Positions 27,178 to 34,941 of a DNA stretch of 64,000 nt are shown one piece after another. How positions within the stretch are numbered: position 1 is the first letter of the stretch; each line of letters starts with the position of its first letter. This DNA comes from Ruegeria sp. HKCCA6707 (GTDB taxonomy: Bacteria > Pseudomonadota > Alphaproteobacteria > Rhodobacterales > Rhodobacteraceae). The notes beneath the pieces were generated by a model. That model did not search any database. It was given only the letters and a program-made list of their open reading frames with translations, and was not told the origin of the DNA. The DNA lies in the NCBI RefSeq assembly GCF_013033515.1, contig NZ_WQEG01000001.1, forward strand, positions 434,001 to 498,000. Reading direction: 5' to 3'. Both the position numbers and the translations under genes were made by a program.

Positions 27178-28440
27178 TCACAGCGCACGCCAGCCGATAT
27201 CGCGGCGGAAAAACCCGTCTGGCCAGTCGATATCGTCCACCATCGCATAGGCCCGATCCCGCGCCTCTTGCAGCGTGTCGCCGCGCGCCGTGACGTTCAA
27301 AACCCGTCCTCCTGCGGCCACGATCTTGCCGTCCGCGTCTTTTGTACCGGCGTGAAACACCATGTTCATGCTGTCTTCACCCAGACCCTCCAACCCGTTG
27401 ATCACTGTGCCCTTTTCATAGGACCCGGGATAACCCTTGGCGGCCACAACCACGGTCATGGCATGATCGTCTGCCCAGTTTACACGCGCTTCCGACAAGC
27501 GCCCTTCAGCAGCGGCATGCATCAGATCCAACACCTGAGCGCCCAAACGCATCATAAGCACCTGACATTCCGGGTCGCCAAAGCGCACATTGTATTCCAC
27601 CAGACGCGACTGACGGTCCTTGATCATCAGACCGGCATAGAGAACCCCCTGAAACGGTGTACCTCGGCGCGCCATTTCGGCCATGGTCGGGCGCACGATC
27701 TGGTCCATGGCGCGGGCCTCGACCTCGGGGCTCAAAACCGGTGCGGGTGAATAAGCGCCCATACCACCGGTGTTCAGACCGGTATCGCCCTCGCCCACCC
27801 GCTTATGATCCTGCGCAGTGCCGATGGACAGGATATCCTCGCCATCACAGAGCACGAACAAAGACGCTTCTTCACCCTCCATGAACTCCTCGATGACCAC
27901 TTCGGCCCCTGCACCGCCAAAGGCCCCTCCGAACATATCATCAATGGCGTCCAAAGCAGTCTGCTCATCCATGGCAACGATCACGCCCTTGCCTGCAGCC
28001 AGCCCATCGGCCTTGACCACAATCGGAGCACCCTGCTGGCGGATATAGGTTTTCGCAGGCTCAGCCTCGGTAAACCGCGCATACCCTGCGGTGGGTGCGC
28101 CGGATGCATCACAGACCTCTTTGGTGAAGCTCTTTGAGGCCTCCAACCGCGCGGCCTCTGCCGAAGGGCCAAACACCAGCACGCCTGCGTCGCGCAAACG
28201 ATCCGCAACCCCAGCGGCCAAAGGCGCCTCAGGCCCGACGATCACGAAATCAATTGCATTCTCTTCGGCAAAGCTGACAACCGCACCACCATCTTCGATG
28301 TCCAGCGCCGCACAATCCGCGATCTGCGCGATCCCGGCATTGCCCGGAGCCACGATCAGACGGTCGCATTTGGGGTTTTGCATCACCGCCCAGGCCAGGC
28401 TGTGTTCGCGCCCGCCGCTGCCGAGAATGAGGATATTCAT
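27178..28440 (-). CDS. purD: Phosphoribosylamine-glycine ligase (GAR synthetase)
   Basis: A 420-residue ATP-grasp enzyme of purine synthesis. It starts MNILILGSGGREHSLAW; GPEAPLAAGVADRL, the glycine-rich KADGLAAGKGV and EYNVRFGDPECQ are family signatures. The frame continues 37 codons upstream into the xseA promoter, so the ATG at 28440 is chosen. It is divergent from xseA with a 75-base shared promoter region and converges on the FG-GAP gene. Confidence 0.97.
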   Translation of the reverse strand: MNILILGSGGREHSLAWAVMQNPKCDRLIVAPGNAGIAQIADCAALDIEDGGAVVSFAEENAIDFVIVGPEAPLAAGVADRLRDAGVLVFGPSAEAARLEASKSFTKEVCDASGAPTAGYARFTEAEPAKTYIRQQGAPIVVKADGLAAGKGVIVAMDEQTALDAIDDMFGGAFGGAGAEVVIEEFMEGEEASLFVLCDGEDILSIGTAQDHKRVGEGDTGLNTGGMGAYSPAPVLSPEVEARAMDQIVRPTMAEMARRGTPFQGVLYAGLMIKDRQSRLVEYNVRFGDPECQVLMMRLGAQVLDLMHAAAEGRLSEARVNWADDHAMTVVVAAKGYPGSYEKGTVINGLEGLGEDSMNMVFHAGTKDADGKIVAAGGRVLNVTARGDTLQEARDRAYAMVDDIDWPDGFFRRDIGWRAL

Positions 28441-28515
28441 GAATGCGCTCCGATCTGCTTGGCCTTGCCTGCGCGGCGTTCTAAGCTGGGTCAGCATTTG
28501 ACACAAGGCGCTGAA

Positions 28516-30000
28516 ATGTCCGACCTGCTTGATGACCCGCTTCCCGGCCAAAATACACCCGAATACAGTGTCTCTGACATCTCAGGCGAGGTAAAACGCA
28601 CACTCGAGGGCACTTTCGGACGAATCCGCGTGCGTGGTGAGGTCGGGCGCGTGTTCAAGGCGCGCTCAGGGCATTTGTATTACGACATCAAGGATGATCG
28701 GAACGTGCTGGCCTGCACTACGTGGAAGGGTCAGATCTCGGGCTTGTCTGTGGTGCCGGAAGAAGGGCTGGAGGTTGTCGTAACAGGCCGCCTTACCGCT
28801 TTTGGGGCCCAGTCAAAATACAACATGAACGTTGATGAGGTTGCCGTAGCCGGCCAAGGCGCGCTGATGGCCTTGCTGGAAAAGCGCAAGAAGCAGCTTG
28901 AGTCAGAAGGTCTGTTCGCAGCCGAGCGCAAGAAAACCCTGCCCTACCTGCCGCAGATCATTGGTGTGGTGACCTCGCCTTCGGGCGCCGTGATCCGTGA
29001 TATTTTGCACCGCTTGCGCGACCGCTTCCCGCGCAAGGTGCTGATCTGGCCCGTGGCTGTTCAAGGCGCGAACTGCGCCCCTGAAGTTGCCCGCGCCATT
29101 GACGGTTTCAACAAACTGACGCCGGGAGGCGCATTGCCGCGCCCTGATCTGATCATCGTGGCCCGCGGGGGCGGTTCCATCGAAGACCTTTGGGGTTTCA
29201 ACGAAGAGGTCGTCGCCCGCGCCGCCGCGGCCTCGGATATCCCGTTGATCTCGGCCGTTGGGCACGAGACGGATACAACGCTGATCGACTATGTCTCAGA
29301 CCAGCGCGCGCCTACACCCACAGCCGCCGCCGAACTGGCGGTGCCGGTAAGGCTCGAATTGTTGGCCTGGACGGGCGAACAAGGCGCCCGCCTGTCGCGG
29401 GCCGCTACCGATGCGGTGCAACGCCGGGCTCAGCGATTGCGCGACCTCTCCCGCGCCTTGCCGCGCCCAGACGGCTTGTTGAACACCCCGCGCCAAAGGC
29501 TTGATCTGATTGCAGATCGCCTGACCCCAGCCCTGGATCGCGGCGTGCAGAACCGACGTTTGCAAATGGTTAAGCTCTCGGCCCATCTGCGGCCCGCAAC
29601 CCTGCGCAATCTGGTAACGACGCGCCAAGATGCGCTTCGCAATGTCTCGTCGCGCCTGTCGCTGCGCCCGATCCAACGCGACATCGGCCAGCAAAAAGAC
29701 AACCTGACCCGCCTGACTGACCGGATGAACACGGCGCAAGCCACAAGGCTGGAGCGCCTTCGCCAACAGCTTCAGGCCACCGACCGCCTGCGCGAAACGC
29801 TCAGCTACAAGGCAACGCTCGAACGTGGATACGCGGTGGTTCGCGCTGAGGGCGGTGTGGTGACGACCAAGGCCCAAGCGTCGAAACAAAGCACGCTTGA
29901 GATCGAATTCGCTGACGGCATTCTCAGCACAGGCACTGCTGCAAAACCCGCGCCCAAGAAACCCAAACCTGACGCGCCTGATCAGGGCAGCCTGTTCTAA
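28516..30000 (+). CDS. xseA: Exodeoxyribonuclease VII large subunit
   Basis: 494 residues: N-terminal OB-fold (YSVSDISGEVKRTLEG..RIRVRGEVGRV), catalytic core with GVVTSPSGAVIRDILHRLRDRFP, IVARGGGSIEDLWGFNEE, SAVGHETDTTLIDYVSD and the APTPTAAAE motif, then a long coiled-coil arm. With XseB it degrades single-stranded DNA to oligonucleotides. The C-terminus is a Pro/Lys tail. A glutathione transferase gene follows after three bases. Confidence 0.97.
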   Translation: MSDLLDDPLPGQNTPEYSVSDISGEVKRTLEGTFGRIRVRGEVGRVFKARSGHLYYDIKDDRNVLACTTWKGQISGLSVVPEEGLEVVVTGRLTAFGAQSKYNMNVDEVAVAGQGALMALLEKRKKQLESEGLFAAERKKTLPYLPQIIGVVTSPSGAVIRDILHRLRDRFPRKVLIWPVAVQGANCAPEVARAIDGFNKLTPGGALPRPDLIIVARGGGSIEDLWGFNEEVVARAAAASDIPLISAVGHETDTTLIDYVSDQRAPTPTAAAELAVPVRLELLAWTGEQGARLSRAATDAVQRRAQRLRDLSRALPRPDGLLNTPRQRLDLIADRLTPALDRGVQNRRLQMVKLSAHLRPATLRNLVTTRQDALRNVSSRLSLRPIQRDIGQQKDNLTRLTDRMNTAQATRLERLRQQLQATDRLRETLSYKATLERGYAVVRAEGGVVTTKAQASKQSTLEIEFADGILSTGTAAKPAPKKPKPDAPDQGSLF

Positions 30001-30003
30001 GCG

Positions 30004-30645
30004 ATGCTTACGATCTGGGGGCGGAAAACATCGTCAAACGTGCAGGCCCTGATGTGGTGCGTGGGCGAGTTGGGACTGCCCTATCACAGGCATGATCTGG
30101 GGCATCATTTTGGCGGGTTGGATACGCCCGAGTTTCTGGCGCTCAATCCCAATGGAACCATCCCGGTTCTGCAGGACGATGACGGGCCCGTTCTTTGGGA
30201 AACCGGTGCAATCTTGCGATATCTCGCCAGCGTCCATGCTCAGGACAGCTTTTGGCCGACGGATAACGCGCGCCGCGCCCAGATCGACAAATGGGCCGAA
30301 TGGGCCAAGCTGAATGTGGCAATGGCGTTCACTGTCCCTGTCTTTTGGCACGTTGTGCGTACACCGCCTGATCAGCAAGACGCTCTGGCCCTTACCCAAG
30401 CCCTTCGCGACCTGCACGACAAACTGGCTATTGCCGATGCACAGCTTGCACAAAACAAGTGGTTGGCGGGTGAGGAATTTTCGCTTTCCGACATACAGTT
30501 AGGTCACGTTCTTTACCGGTATTACGATATCGACATCCCGCGCCCGCCACTCACCAATCTGCAAGCCTACTATCGCCGCCTCACCAAAAGGCGCGCCTAT
30601 CAAACCCATGTCATGCTTGACTATGACGAACTGCGCGCGCGCTGA
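30004..30645 (+). CDS. Glutathione S-transferase
   Basis: 213 residues. N-terminal thioredoxin-like fold with GRKTSSNVQALMWCVGELGL as the GSH-binding start (Ser-Ser type), NPNGTIPVLQDDDG and the ETGAILRYLA SNAIL-like segment; helical C-terminus with LAGEEFSLSDIQLGH. Theta/zeta-like bacterial GST, substrate unknown. It begins three bases after xseA and ends directly against the converging gene. Confidence 0.9.
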   Translation: MLTIWGRKTSSNVQALMWCVGELGLPYHRHDLGHHFGGLDTPEFLALNPNGTIPVLQDDDGPVLWETGAILRYLASVHAQDSFWPTDNARRAQIDKWAEWAKLNVAMAFTVPVFWHVVRTPPDQQDALALTQALRDLHDKLAIADAQLAQNKWLAGEEFSLSDIQLGHVLYRYYDIDIPRPPLTNLQAYYRRLTKRRAYQTHVMLDYDELRAR

Positions 30646-31041
30646 TCAAACGCCCACCTCGGGACCAAGGCAGACCATTTCTTCCCCGATATCTTCGGCC
30701 TCATAAAGCTCGGTAGCCTGCGGATCGCCTTCAAACTGCGCCAGCAACCCGCGCCCGGTTTCGGTGAACACCCAGCATTGCGGGTCCGAGCGGTCTTCAT
30801 AGACAAAGCAGATTTGGCCTTGTCGCTCATACCAGATGCCTTCTTTGCACTGTCCGTCCAGAAACGACCAGATCACACGGCGGTTCGGCAAATAGCGTTC
30901 GACCCCATAGATCTGACCTTCAAACCCATAGAAAAGCGTCTTGCCCTGAGTATAGGCGTCAAACTCATCCGCGCTCAGCGGTGATTGGGCCGCAGCGGTC
31001 TGGGCGCAAATCAGCGCGGGAATCACTATACGTTTCAACAT
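30646..31041 (-). CDS. Small secreted hypothetical protein
   Basis: 131 residues with a short signal peptide (MLKRIVIPALICAQTAAAQ). The mature part reads EFDAYTQGKTLFYGFEGQIYGVERYLPNRRVIWSF..CKEGIWY..ICFVYED..QCWVF, a pattern seen in many Rhodobacteraceae periplasmic proteins of unknown function. Three Cys in the mature chain (plus one in the leader) could form a disulfide. Its stop abuts the stop of the converging GST gene. Confidence 0.7.
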   Translation of the reverse strand: MLKRIVIPALICAQTAAAQSPLSADEFDAYTQGKTLFYGFEGQIYGVERYLPNRRVIWSFLDGQCKEGIWYERQGQICFVYEDRSDPQCWVFTETGRGLLAQFEGDPQATELYEAEDIGEEMVCLGPEVGV

Positions 31042-31217
31042 GCCTCCATCTTGGCAGAGCTAGCGCCGCCGCGCCATTCACGCTTGAGGCAAAACAGAAC
31101 CCGATTTGTCCGACCACCTGCCCCACAGTTGTCGGGCATCCAATTGCATGCACCGGACCCTTTGCAACTGCTGCAAATCCGCATTAGGTGAGGGGAACAC
31201 CTGCGGAGACTTGATAG

Positions 31218-32324
31218 ATGGCATTTTTCTCAAAGCTGAAGGACAAGCTGTTCAAATCCTCATCCCGCCTGGAAGAGGGTCTGGATGCGATCGTCGAAGA
31301 CGGCGGTGAGGAAACAGCCCCCGCGCCTGCAGAAACCGTCGAAGTCGCCCCGGTCGCGCCACAACCGCAGTCCACACCCGCCACCGCGCCTGATCCGGAA
31401 CCCCAAGCTGCCGCCGAGGAACCAGCCGAGGAACCAAAGGGGTTGCTCAGCCGTCTGTTCTCCAAATCCGATGACCGCGCCGTTGTCCGACGCACATTGG
31501 ATGACGATATGCTGGAACAGCTCGAAGAGCTTCTGATTGCGTCGGATATGGGCGTCGACACCGCTCTGCGCGTCACTGCCAACATGGCCGAAGGCCGCTT
31601 TGGCCGCAAACTCTCGACTCAGGAAATCAAACAATTGCTGGCGCAGGAAGTGGCTCGGGTGATGGAGCCTGTGGCCAAACCGATGCCGCTTTACCCCAAG
31701 CGGCCCCAGGTGGTTCTGGTTGTGGGCGTCAATGGATCAGGCAAAACCACCACCATCGGCAAACTCGCCAGTCAGTTCAAAGCGGCTGGTAAAAAGGTCG
31801 TAATTGCCGCCGGTGACACGTTCCGTGCCGCCGCTGTCGAACAGCTTCAGGTTTGGGGCGATCGGGCTGGTGTGCCTGTCCTGACCGCACCCGAGGGCTC
31901 GGACCCGGCCAGCCTTGCGTTTGACGCCCTGACGCGGGCGCAGAACGAAGGCGCGGATCTCTTGATGATCGATACCGCCGGCCGCCTGCAAAACCGCGCC
32001 GACCTGATGGAGGAACTGGCCAAAATCGTCCGCGTCATCCGCAAGGTCGACGAAACGGCCCCGCACAATACGCTGCTGGTCCTGGATGCAACCACCGGCC
32101 AGAACGCGCTTAGCCAGGTCGAGACCTTTCAGAAGCTGGCTGATGTCTCGGGCCTTGTGATGACCAAGCTTGACGGCACCGCCAAAGGCGGCGTTCTGGT
32201 GGCGCTGGCTGACAAGTTCGGCCTGCCGATCCACGCCATCGGTGTCGGCGAACAGATCGATGATCTGGCCCCCTTCGATCCCGAAGAGTTCGCCGCCGCC
32301 CTCACCGGCCTCGCCCAGGGCTGA
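31218..32324 (+). CDS. ftsY: Signal recognition particle receptor
   Basis: 368 residues. Acidic, Pro/Ala-rich A domain (about 28-75), N domain (LLSRLFSKSDDRAVVRRTLDDDMLEQLEELL) and GTPase G domain with GVNGSGKTT (170-178), AAGDTFRAAAVEQL, DTAGR, TKLDGTAKGG and IHAIGVGEQIDDL. It docks SRP-ribosome complexes at the membrane. The stop codon is the first element of an intergenic repeat. Confidence 0.97.
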   Translation: MAFFSKLKDKLFKSSSRLEEGLDAIVEDGGEETAPAPAETVEVAPVAPQPQSTPATAPDPEPQAAAEEPAEEPKGLLSRLFSKSDDRAVVRRTLDDDMLEQLEELLIASDMGVDTALRVTANMAEGRFGRKLSTQEIKQLLAQEVARVMEPVAKPMPLYPKRPQVVLVVGVNGSGKTTTIGKLASQFKAAGKKVVIAAGDTFRAAAVEQLQVWGDRAGVPVLTAPEGSDPASLAFDALTRAQNEGADLLMIDTAGRLQNRADLMEELAKIVRVIRKVDETAPHNTLLVLDATTGQNALSQVETFQKLADVSGLVMTKLDGTAKGGVLVALADKFGLPIHAIGVGEQIDDLAPFDPEEFAAALTGLAQG

Positions 32325-32385
32325 TCCGCCCCTTCATCTGGCCCCAAAATCCTCCGGGGGTCTGGGGATGGAAAACCCCCGGCCT
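32320..32385 (+). repeat. Intergenic repeat copy 2, starting at the ftsY stop
   Basis: Shares the same 20-base opening with the copy at 27068, then AAAATCCT and GGGGGT. It ends in a perfect 8-bp hairpin CCGGGGGT (32354-32361) / ACCCCCGG (32375-32382). It may serve as a terminator for ftsY although no T run follows. Confidence 0.75.
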
Positions 32386-32407
32386 CTCTCCCAGCGAAAG
32401 CCCTGAT

Positions 32408-33310
32408 TTGAGCGATTGGCTAATCTCCCTCGAAGGTACCGAAGCGGGCCATCATCTGGCCCTTGCACTGGCACTCAGCGCCGCCTTCCTGCATGCCGCT
32501 TTTGGCGCGCTGCAAAAAGGCCGCCACGACCCCTGGTTGTCGCGTGGCGCGATTGACGCCTGTTATGGGCTCATGGCAGCACCGTTTGCTTTTTTCGTGG
32601 TCCCTTGGCCCGAGCCCTATATGTGGCCGATCTTCGCTTTGGTCTGGCTGATCCATATCGCCTACAAAACTCTACAGGCACTGGCCTATACCAAGGGCTC
32701 CTATACGGTTGTCTACCCGGTGGTGCGCGGCACCGGGCCGCTGTTCACCGTCTTTGGTGCCTATCTTCTGTTTGGCGAGACCTTCAACGTTACCCAATGG
32801 CTGGGTGTCGCCACATTGATGGCGGGCATCTTCGGCCTGGCCGCGTATAACCTGCGTTATCTCGAAACGGACAGGGATACACTTGGCATCGCTCTGGTTC
32901 TTGCGGTGATCACCGGGCTGTTTGTGGCGCTTTACACCACCTATGACGCCTATGGCATTCGCGCGACAGCCGATCCCTTCACATTTCTGGCCTGGTTTTT
33001 CATGATCGACGGCGCGGCGATGCCGGTCTATGCCGCGCTCCGGTGGCGCGCCATGGTCAACCGCCCGGCCCTGGGTCCTCTTATGCTGCGCGGGTTGGTC
33101 GGAGGGATCATCGCCCCGCTCTCTTTCGGTTCGATCATGTTGGCCACACGTCTCGACAAAGTGGGTGAAGCCGCCATCCTGCGCGAAACCTCAACCGTCT
33201 TTGCCGCCTTGATCGGATGGCTGGTTCTGAAAGAAACCGTTGGACCACGACGGATCGCCTTGATGGCATTGATTGCACTTGGCGCCGTAATAGTTGAAAT
33301 GGGCGGGTAA
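32408..33310 (+). CDS. EamA/DMT-family transporter
   Basis: 300 residues with ten hydrophobic segments. YPVVRGTGPLFTVFGAYLLFGE at the end of the first repeat and ILRETSTVFAALIGWLVLKE in the second are classic EamA motifs. The start is TTG at 32408 (TTG AGC GAT TGG) with only a weak AGCGAAAG upstream; no ATG gives a full first helix. It sits between ftsY and ispZ, a conserved Rhodobacteraceae order. Confidence 0.85.
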   Translation: MSDWLISLEGTEAGHHLALALALSAAFLHAAFGALQKGRHDPWLSRGAIDACYGLMAAPFAFFVVPWPEPYMWPIFALVWLIHIAYKTLQALAYTKGSYTVVYPVVRGTGPLFTVFGAYLLFGETFNVTQWLGVATLMAGIFGLAAYNLRYLETDRDTLGIALVLAVITGLFVALYTTYDAYGIRATADPFTFLAWFFMIDGAAMPVYAALRWRAMVNRPALGPLMLRGLVGGIIAPLSFGSIMLATRLDKVGEAAILRETSTVFAALIGWLVLKETVGPRRIALMALIALGAVIVEMGG

Positions 33311-33327
33311 GCAGCAGGAAGGCTCAG

Positions 33328-33954
33328 ATGACCGACAAGAAAGACATCAACCCGCTTCTGAAACAGGTGCTGGAACTTGGGCCGCCACTGGCCTTTTTCT
33401 TCATCTACCTGCGCCTGCGCGACGATAGTTTCATGATCGGCGGCACCGAGTATTCCGGCTTTATCGTCGCCACGATCCTCTTTGTCCCCCTCATGCTGGC
33501 GGCGATGGGTGTATTGTGGTTCCTGACGGGCAAGCTCAGCCGCATGCAGATCTTCACTGCGTTCATGGTGCTGTTCTTTGGCGGACTGACCGCATGGTTC
33601 AATGACGAACGCTTCTTCAAGATGAAAACAACGCTCGTCTATGGCTTTTTCGCGCTGATCCTCGGCATTGGTCTGCTGCAGAAAAAATCGTATCTGGCCT
33701 ATGTGCTAGAAGACATGCTGCCGATGAAACACGAAGGCTGGATGATCCTGACCCGCCGCCTCTGCGCCTGTTTTGCCGTCTTGGCAGTCGCCAATGAGTT
33801 CGTCTGGCGGACGATGTCCACCGACCTATGGGTCAAAATCGAAACCTTCGGCTTCCCGATCGCGTTGATGGCTTTCCTGATGCTGCAGTTCAGTATGCTG
33901 CAGCGGTTCATGGATGACCCGGACGCTGAGAAAGCACCACCGCGCAGCGAGTAG
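33328..33954 (+). CDS. ispZ: Inner-membrane septation protein IspZ/YciB
   Basis: 208 residues, five to six hydrophobic segments. LKQVLELGPPLAFFF at the N-terminus and KPTLVYG-like KMKTTLVYGFFALILGIGLLQ..SYLAYVLEDMLPMKHEGW match intracellular septation protein A. The family is implicated in septation and envelope integrity. An 18-base gap separates it from the EamA gene, so the two are probably co-transcribed. Confidence 0.92.
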   Translation: MTDKKDINPLLKQVLELGPPLAFFFIYLRLRDDSFMIGGTEYSGFIVATILFVPLMLAAMGVLWFLTGKLSRMQIFTAFMVLFFGGLTAWFNDERFFKMKTTLVYGFFALILGIGLLQKKSYLAYVLEDMLPMKHEGWMILTRRLCACFAVLAVANEFVWRTMSTDLWVKIETFGFPIALMAFLMLQFSMLQRFMDDPDAEKAPPRSE

Positions 33955-34038
33955 CCGCGACAAATTCCTTGGCTTGGCGTCAAAGCTGTGGAAGGTTGAA
34001 GCACCACTGCCACCACTCAATCGGAGAATAGAGCGCCA

Positions 34039-34707
34039 ATGATGGCCTTTCCCAACAGCGGCTTCCTGTCCGAAGCGTCAGAGGAACTGCGCGAGATGCT
34101 GACCGCGCAGGCAAAAGAAGTGTCCTTGGATCGCGGGGATATCCTGTTTGAACAGGGCGATGAAGGGGATGCGCTTTATGCTATACTGGACGGCACATTA
34201 GAGGTTTCGTTCCTTTCCATGAGTGGGCGAAAACTGTCTCTCAGCCTGATGCGTCCGGGCGAAGTTTTCGGCGAGATTGCCCTGTTTGACCAAGGCCCGC
34301 GCACTGCGACCGTCGCTGCTGCCGAACCATCGCGCGTGTTGCGCGTGTTTCATCGCGATGTCATGGCTCAGATCCGGCAAGAACCTGACCTTGCCGTCGA
34401 TATGATCCGACTGGCCGGAGCGCGGATGCGCCATATGGGGTTGCAGTTGAACGAACAGGTATTCTTGCCCATGCCCATCCGGTTGGCGCGGAAACTGTTG
34501 TATCTGGCCAACCAGCAGGACGATCCAAACGACCGCATCACCATGTCGCAAAGCGAATTGGCCGAATTTGTCGGGGCCACACGAGAAGCCGTTTCAAAAA
34601 CGATCTCGACCTGGAAACGCAAGGATATGGTCGAGGCGACTCGCGGCGGCGTTCAGATCCATGATTTCGAAGCTCTGCGCGAATTGGCCGAGTCGGATCT
34701 GATGTAG
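34039..34707 (+). CDS. Crp/Fnr-family transcription regulator
   Basis: 222 residues: cyclic-nucleotide-binding-like domain (GDILFEQGDEGDALYAILDGTLEV, GEVFGEIALFDQGPRTATVAA) and a C-terminal winged helix (MSQSELAEFVGATREAVSKTISTWKRK). The PGEVFGEIALFD..RTATV loop is close to the cAMP phosphate-binding cassette. It lacks the Fe-S cysteines of FNR. Arg-Glu at the start of the recognition helix recalls Crp, so a TGTGA half-site is plausible; one perfect site lies just downstream (34720). Effector unknown. Confidence 0.9.
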   Translation: MMAFPNSGFLSEASEELREMLTAQAKEVSLDRGDILFEQGDEGDALYAILDGTLEVSFLSMSGRKLSLSLMRPGEVFGEIALFDQGPRTATVAAAEPSRVLRVFHRDVMAQIRQEPDLAVDMIRLAGARMRHMGLQLNEQVFLPMPIRLARKLLYLANQQDDPNDRITMSQSELAEFVGATREAVSKTISTWKRKDMVEATRGGVQIHDFEALRELAESDLM

Positions 34708-34719
34708 CTTTTCAGCTTA

Positions 34720-34735
34720 TGTGAACTTGTTCACA
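34720..34735. promoter_or_regulatory. Perfect CRP-type palindrome
   Basis: TGTGAACTTGTTCACA is a perfect dyad matching the TGTGA-N6-TCACA consensus exactly. It begins 12 bases after the stop of the Crp/Fnr gene. No protein gene starts downstream on the plus strand, so it probably serves the RNA predicted at 34797. Confidence 0.7.
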
Positions 34736-34796
34736 GACTGGACAAAGTTCTGGGTTTAGCCGTTGTTTTGTTACCGTAGGAGGCTGATTTATCATC

Positions 34797-34868
34797 CCCG
34801 ATATCTGTCCATCGGCCTCTCCCTGTACCAGAGCCATATGCCTTCCCCGGCATATGGCTTCTTTTTTG
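34797..34868 (+). ncRNA. Candidate small RNA with strong Rho-independent terminator
   Basis: The 5' end is approximate, from a weak TATCAT element at 34790-34795 that lies 55-60 bases past the CRP-type site. The 3' end is well defined by the terminator. The region has an unpaired-looking CCTCTCCC (anti-Shine-Dalgarno-like) stretch at about 34816-34823 and no credible start codon. It could instead be the 3' untranslated end of the Crp/Fnr transcript. Confidence 0.4.
34832..34868 (+). terminator. Strong intrinsic terminator
   Basis: Perfect 11-bp stem AGCCATATGCC / GGCATATGGCT with a six-base loop TTCCCC, followed by TCTTTTTTG. It is among the strongest hairpins in the window. Confidence 0.9.
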
Positions 34869-34878
34869 CGTGCGCGTT

Positions 34879-34917
34879 GAGAAAAAGAAAAGGCCGAGGA
34901 CCATAGCCCCCGGCCTT
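34879..34917 (-). terminator. Terminator of degP
   Basis: On the minus strand AAGGCCG pairs with CGGCCTT (34911-34917 and 34890-34896), followed by TTTTCTTTTTCTC. It lies 25 bases past the degP stop. Confidence 0.8.
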
Positions 34918-34941
34918 GATACATTTTCAGTTTAGAGAGCG

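Noticed and set aside
31042..31217. Possible tRNA or RNA gene between the small secreted protein and ftsY
   Set aside because: No cloverleaf, T-loop GTTCGA-like segment or terminator could be built; treated as promoter region.
34712..34924. 70-codon minus-strand frame in the region after the Crp/Fnr gene
   Set aside because: It runs through two terminators and a palindrome, has no ribosome site, and shows no protein-like conservation pattern.
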